Below are positions 62,747-64,000 of a DNA stretch of 64,000 nucleotides, piece by piece. Within the stretch, counting starts at the first letter, position 1, and each line of letters begins with the position of its first letter. The translations under genes were made by a program, and so were the position numbers. The notes beneath the pieces were generated by a model. The model worked only from the letters and a program-made list of their open reading frames with translations. It searched no databases and was not told where the DNA came from. This DNA comes from Pyrinomonadaceae bacterium MAG19_C2-C3 (GTDB lineage: Bacteria; Acidobacteriota; Blastocatellia; Pyrinomonadales; Pyrinomonadaceae). The stretch lies in the NCBI GenBank assembly GCA_024330265.1, contig JANDLT010000011.1, forward strand, positions 35,567 through 99,566, read 5' to 3'.

Positions 62747-64000
62747 TCATTGCACTGAACCGCCGACGCGAAGCACGGTAAGCGAGTTGGGAGCGAAGGT
62801 GTGCGTTAAATTGTTTGCCTTCAGCGTCAGGTTCTGTTCGACCGGAGATACTTTCATCGGCTCATTCAAAGTGTTTTCGGCTTTGAGGTCGGGTGCGGTT
62901 AGAACAAACGCCTTGCCTGATTTATCGAGTCTCTTGGCTCCGGCAAGGTTAATCGTCATTGTTCTCGATGATGGAGCGGTGTTGACAACCTTCAAGACTA
63001 CTTCGCCTGCTTTGTCATCGAAAACCGCGCTGACATAAATATCCCCTTGCCCATTCTTCGCCGCGCCGTTTAACAGTACAGGCAGAATCGTCGTTCCCTT
63101 ATTCGCACTGAACAGCTTTTGCACGTAATAGTTTGGCGTGCCGTAAGAGCGCAAGTTGTCGAACCAGATCATGTTCGGCGTCCATTGCCACGCATCTGTG
63201 TGAGCAAAGAGCGGGGCGTAAGACGCCATCACAACGAGGTCGGCATTGCGCTCCAAGCCCGTCATAAACGCGGCTTCCGAAAGCGCGCATTCCCAGTTGT
63301 TGCGGTTGTCGGGGCTGGCGATGGCGACACTCTGCGCCGCGAACTCACCGGCAAAGATTTTTGGACCGTTGCGCGGGTAGTTGTCATAGCGATTGACGTT
63401 TTCGCGGAACCACTTAGGCTCTTTATAGTAATGCTCGTCAACGATGTCGGTCTTCAATTCGCGCAGTTGCTTCCACAAGAAATCGAACTCCTTGCCGTCT
63501 GGAAAAGGTCCGACACTGGAGATAAGCGCGATGTCCGGGTGCTTTTCTTTCAGGACTTTCGCAAAGACTTTGTAGCGTTCGATGTACTGCGGTCCCCACT
63601 GTTCATTGCCGATGCCGATCATCTTGAGATTAAACGGCGCGGGGTGTCCCATTGCGGCGCGCTTGCGTCCCCACTCGGTCGTAATGGGTTCGTTGGCGAA
63701 AGCTATCAGGTCGAGCGCATCTTCGATGTAATGGTCTATGTCGTCCATCGAAGCAAGTTCGCTGGAATTGAATTGGCACGCCATGCCGCAGTTGAGAATC
63801 GGCAACGGCTCGGCTCCGATGTCTTCGCTCAAGAGAAAGTATTCGTAGAATCCTAGACCGAAGGATTGATAGTAGTCGGGCGTCGGGCGATGTTTGAATT
63901 CTGTGTTCCAACGATTGACGATGAGTTGACGATCTTCTAAGTCGCCGATGGTCGTCTTCCACTGATAGCGTTCGTTGAGCGTTCTGCCTTCGACGATGCA
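62747..64000 (-). CDS. GH51 alpha-L-arabinofuranosidase, C-terminal part (runs off window)
   Basis: 418 codons are visible and the frame is open to the window edge, so the start lies beyond 64000. A GH51 barrel fragment: CIVEGRTLNERYQWKTTIGD, then RQLIVNRWNTEFKHRPTPDY, YESFGLGFYEYFLLSEDIG-type text (here YYQSFGLGFYEYFLLSEDIG), IGIGNEQWGP with the acid/base Glu, and IFAGEFAAQS with the nucleophile Glu. A C-terminal beta-domain (VVLKVVNTAPSSRTMTINLA) completes it. It should remove terminal arabinofuranose from arabinan or arabinoxylan. Whether it is secreted cannot be seen here. Confidence 0.9.
   Translation of the reverse strand, partial: CIVEGRTLNERYQWKTTIGDLEDRQLIVNRWNTEFKHRPTPDYYQSFGLGFYEYFLLSEDIGAEPLPILNCGMACQFNSSELASMDDIDHYIEDALDLIAFANEPITTEWGRKRAAMGHPAPFNLKMIGIGNEQWGPQYIERYKVFAKVLKEKHPDIALISSVGPFPDGKEFDFLWKQLRELKTDIVDEHYYKEPKWFRENVNRYDNYPRNGPKIFAGEFAAQSVAIASPDNRNNWECALSEAAFMTGLERNADLVVMASYAPLFAHTDAWQWTPNMIWFDNLRSYGTPNYYVQKLFSANKGTTILPVLLNGAAKNGQGDIYVSAVFDDKAGEVVLKVVNTAPSSRTMTINLAGAKRLDKSGKAFVLTAPDLKAENTLNEPMKVSPVEQNLTLKANNLTHTFAPNSLTVLRVGGSVQ

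Noticed and set aside
63119..63856. Plus-strand frame of 245 codons at the right end
   Set aside because: Antisense to the GH51 gene, whose catalytic motifs are clear.
1..64000. tRNA, rRNA and riboswitch genes
   Set aside because: None recognised on either strand by eye; short structured RNAs could be missed without a covariance-model search.

Overview
The window looks like a chromosomal segment of an Acidobacteriota bacterium, probably Blastocatellia/Pyrinomonadales. That is inferred from gene content, not from a marker gene: an Oar-type TonB receptor with a carboxypeptidase-regulatory-like domain, a remnant group 1h [NiFe] hydrogenase, delta-60 repeat proteins, and a complete hut operon with an arginase-type HutG. 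No rRNA, tRNA, CRISPR array or complete insertion sequence was recognised.

Layout. 0-6 kb: the start of acetyl-CoA synthetase (acs), a SulP anion transporter, a secreted cyclophilin, a small gene next to a tyrosine recombinase, a brnT remnant and a lipoprotein phosphatase. 6.3-10.1 kb: ferritin and a tldD/pmbA-type protease pair. 10.3-23.7 kb: a hydrogenase locus on the minus strand, in transcription order hyaA', hyaB', DUF417, DUF5947', DUF1440, yceI, hypA', hypB, hypF, hypC', hypD', hypE. It is decayed: hyaA, hypA and hypC are frameshifted, hyaB is truncated and lacks a nickel-site cysteine, and hypD is reduced to two pieces. A 3.3-kb insert with parA and ribbon-helix-helix remnants separates those pieces and is flanked by 11-bp direct repeats. 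Palindromic repeats lie throughout the locus, one in frame inside hypF.

24-45 kb: sugar catabolism on the minus strand. One tight operon (37.9 to 26.8 kb) encodes a TonB-dependent receptor, a GH38 alpha-mannosidase, a Tat-exported glycosidase-like protein, a ROK sugar kinase and a mannose-6-phosphate isomerase-like protein. It fits import and cleavage of a mannoside, then phosphorylation and isomerisation. Around it are an aldarate dehydratase, an esterase, a sugar-binding-protein-like gene, an SDR, a sodium-solute symporter, an NAD-dependent epimerase and a ROK regulator. Two inverted copies of a ~290-bp repeat flank the 13.3 kb between them.

45.4-51.3 kb: two overlapping plus-strand genes, a TIR-AAA35 protein and a 1455-residue AAA35-membrane-coiled-coil-WD40 protein. 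They look like an effector and sensor pair and are the best candidate here for an undescribed conflict or defence system. A 1052-residue delta-60/Calx-beta protein converges on them.

54.9-61.2 kb: hutH, hutU, hutG and hutI on the plus strand (histidine to glutamate), with a different repeat element in each gap. 61.4-64 kb: a secreted protein with an internal duplication, an inverted-repeat element, an IS5-type transposase remnant, and a GH51 arabinofuranosidase running off the end. Short repeats of several families fill most intergenic gaps.
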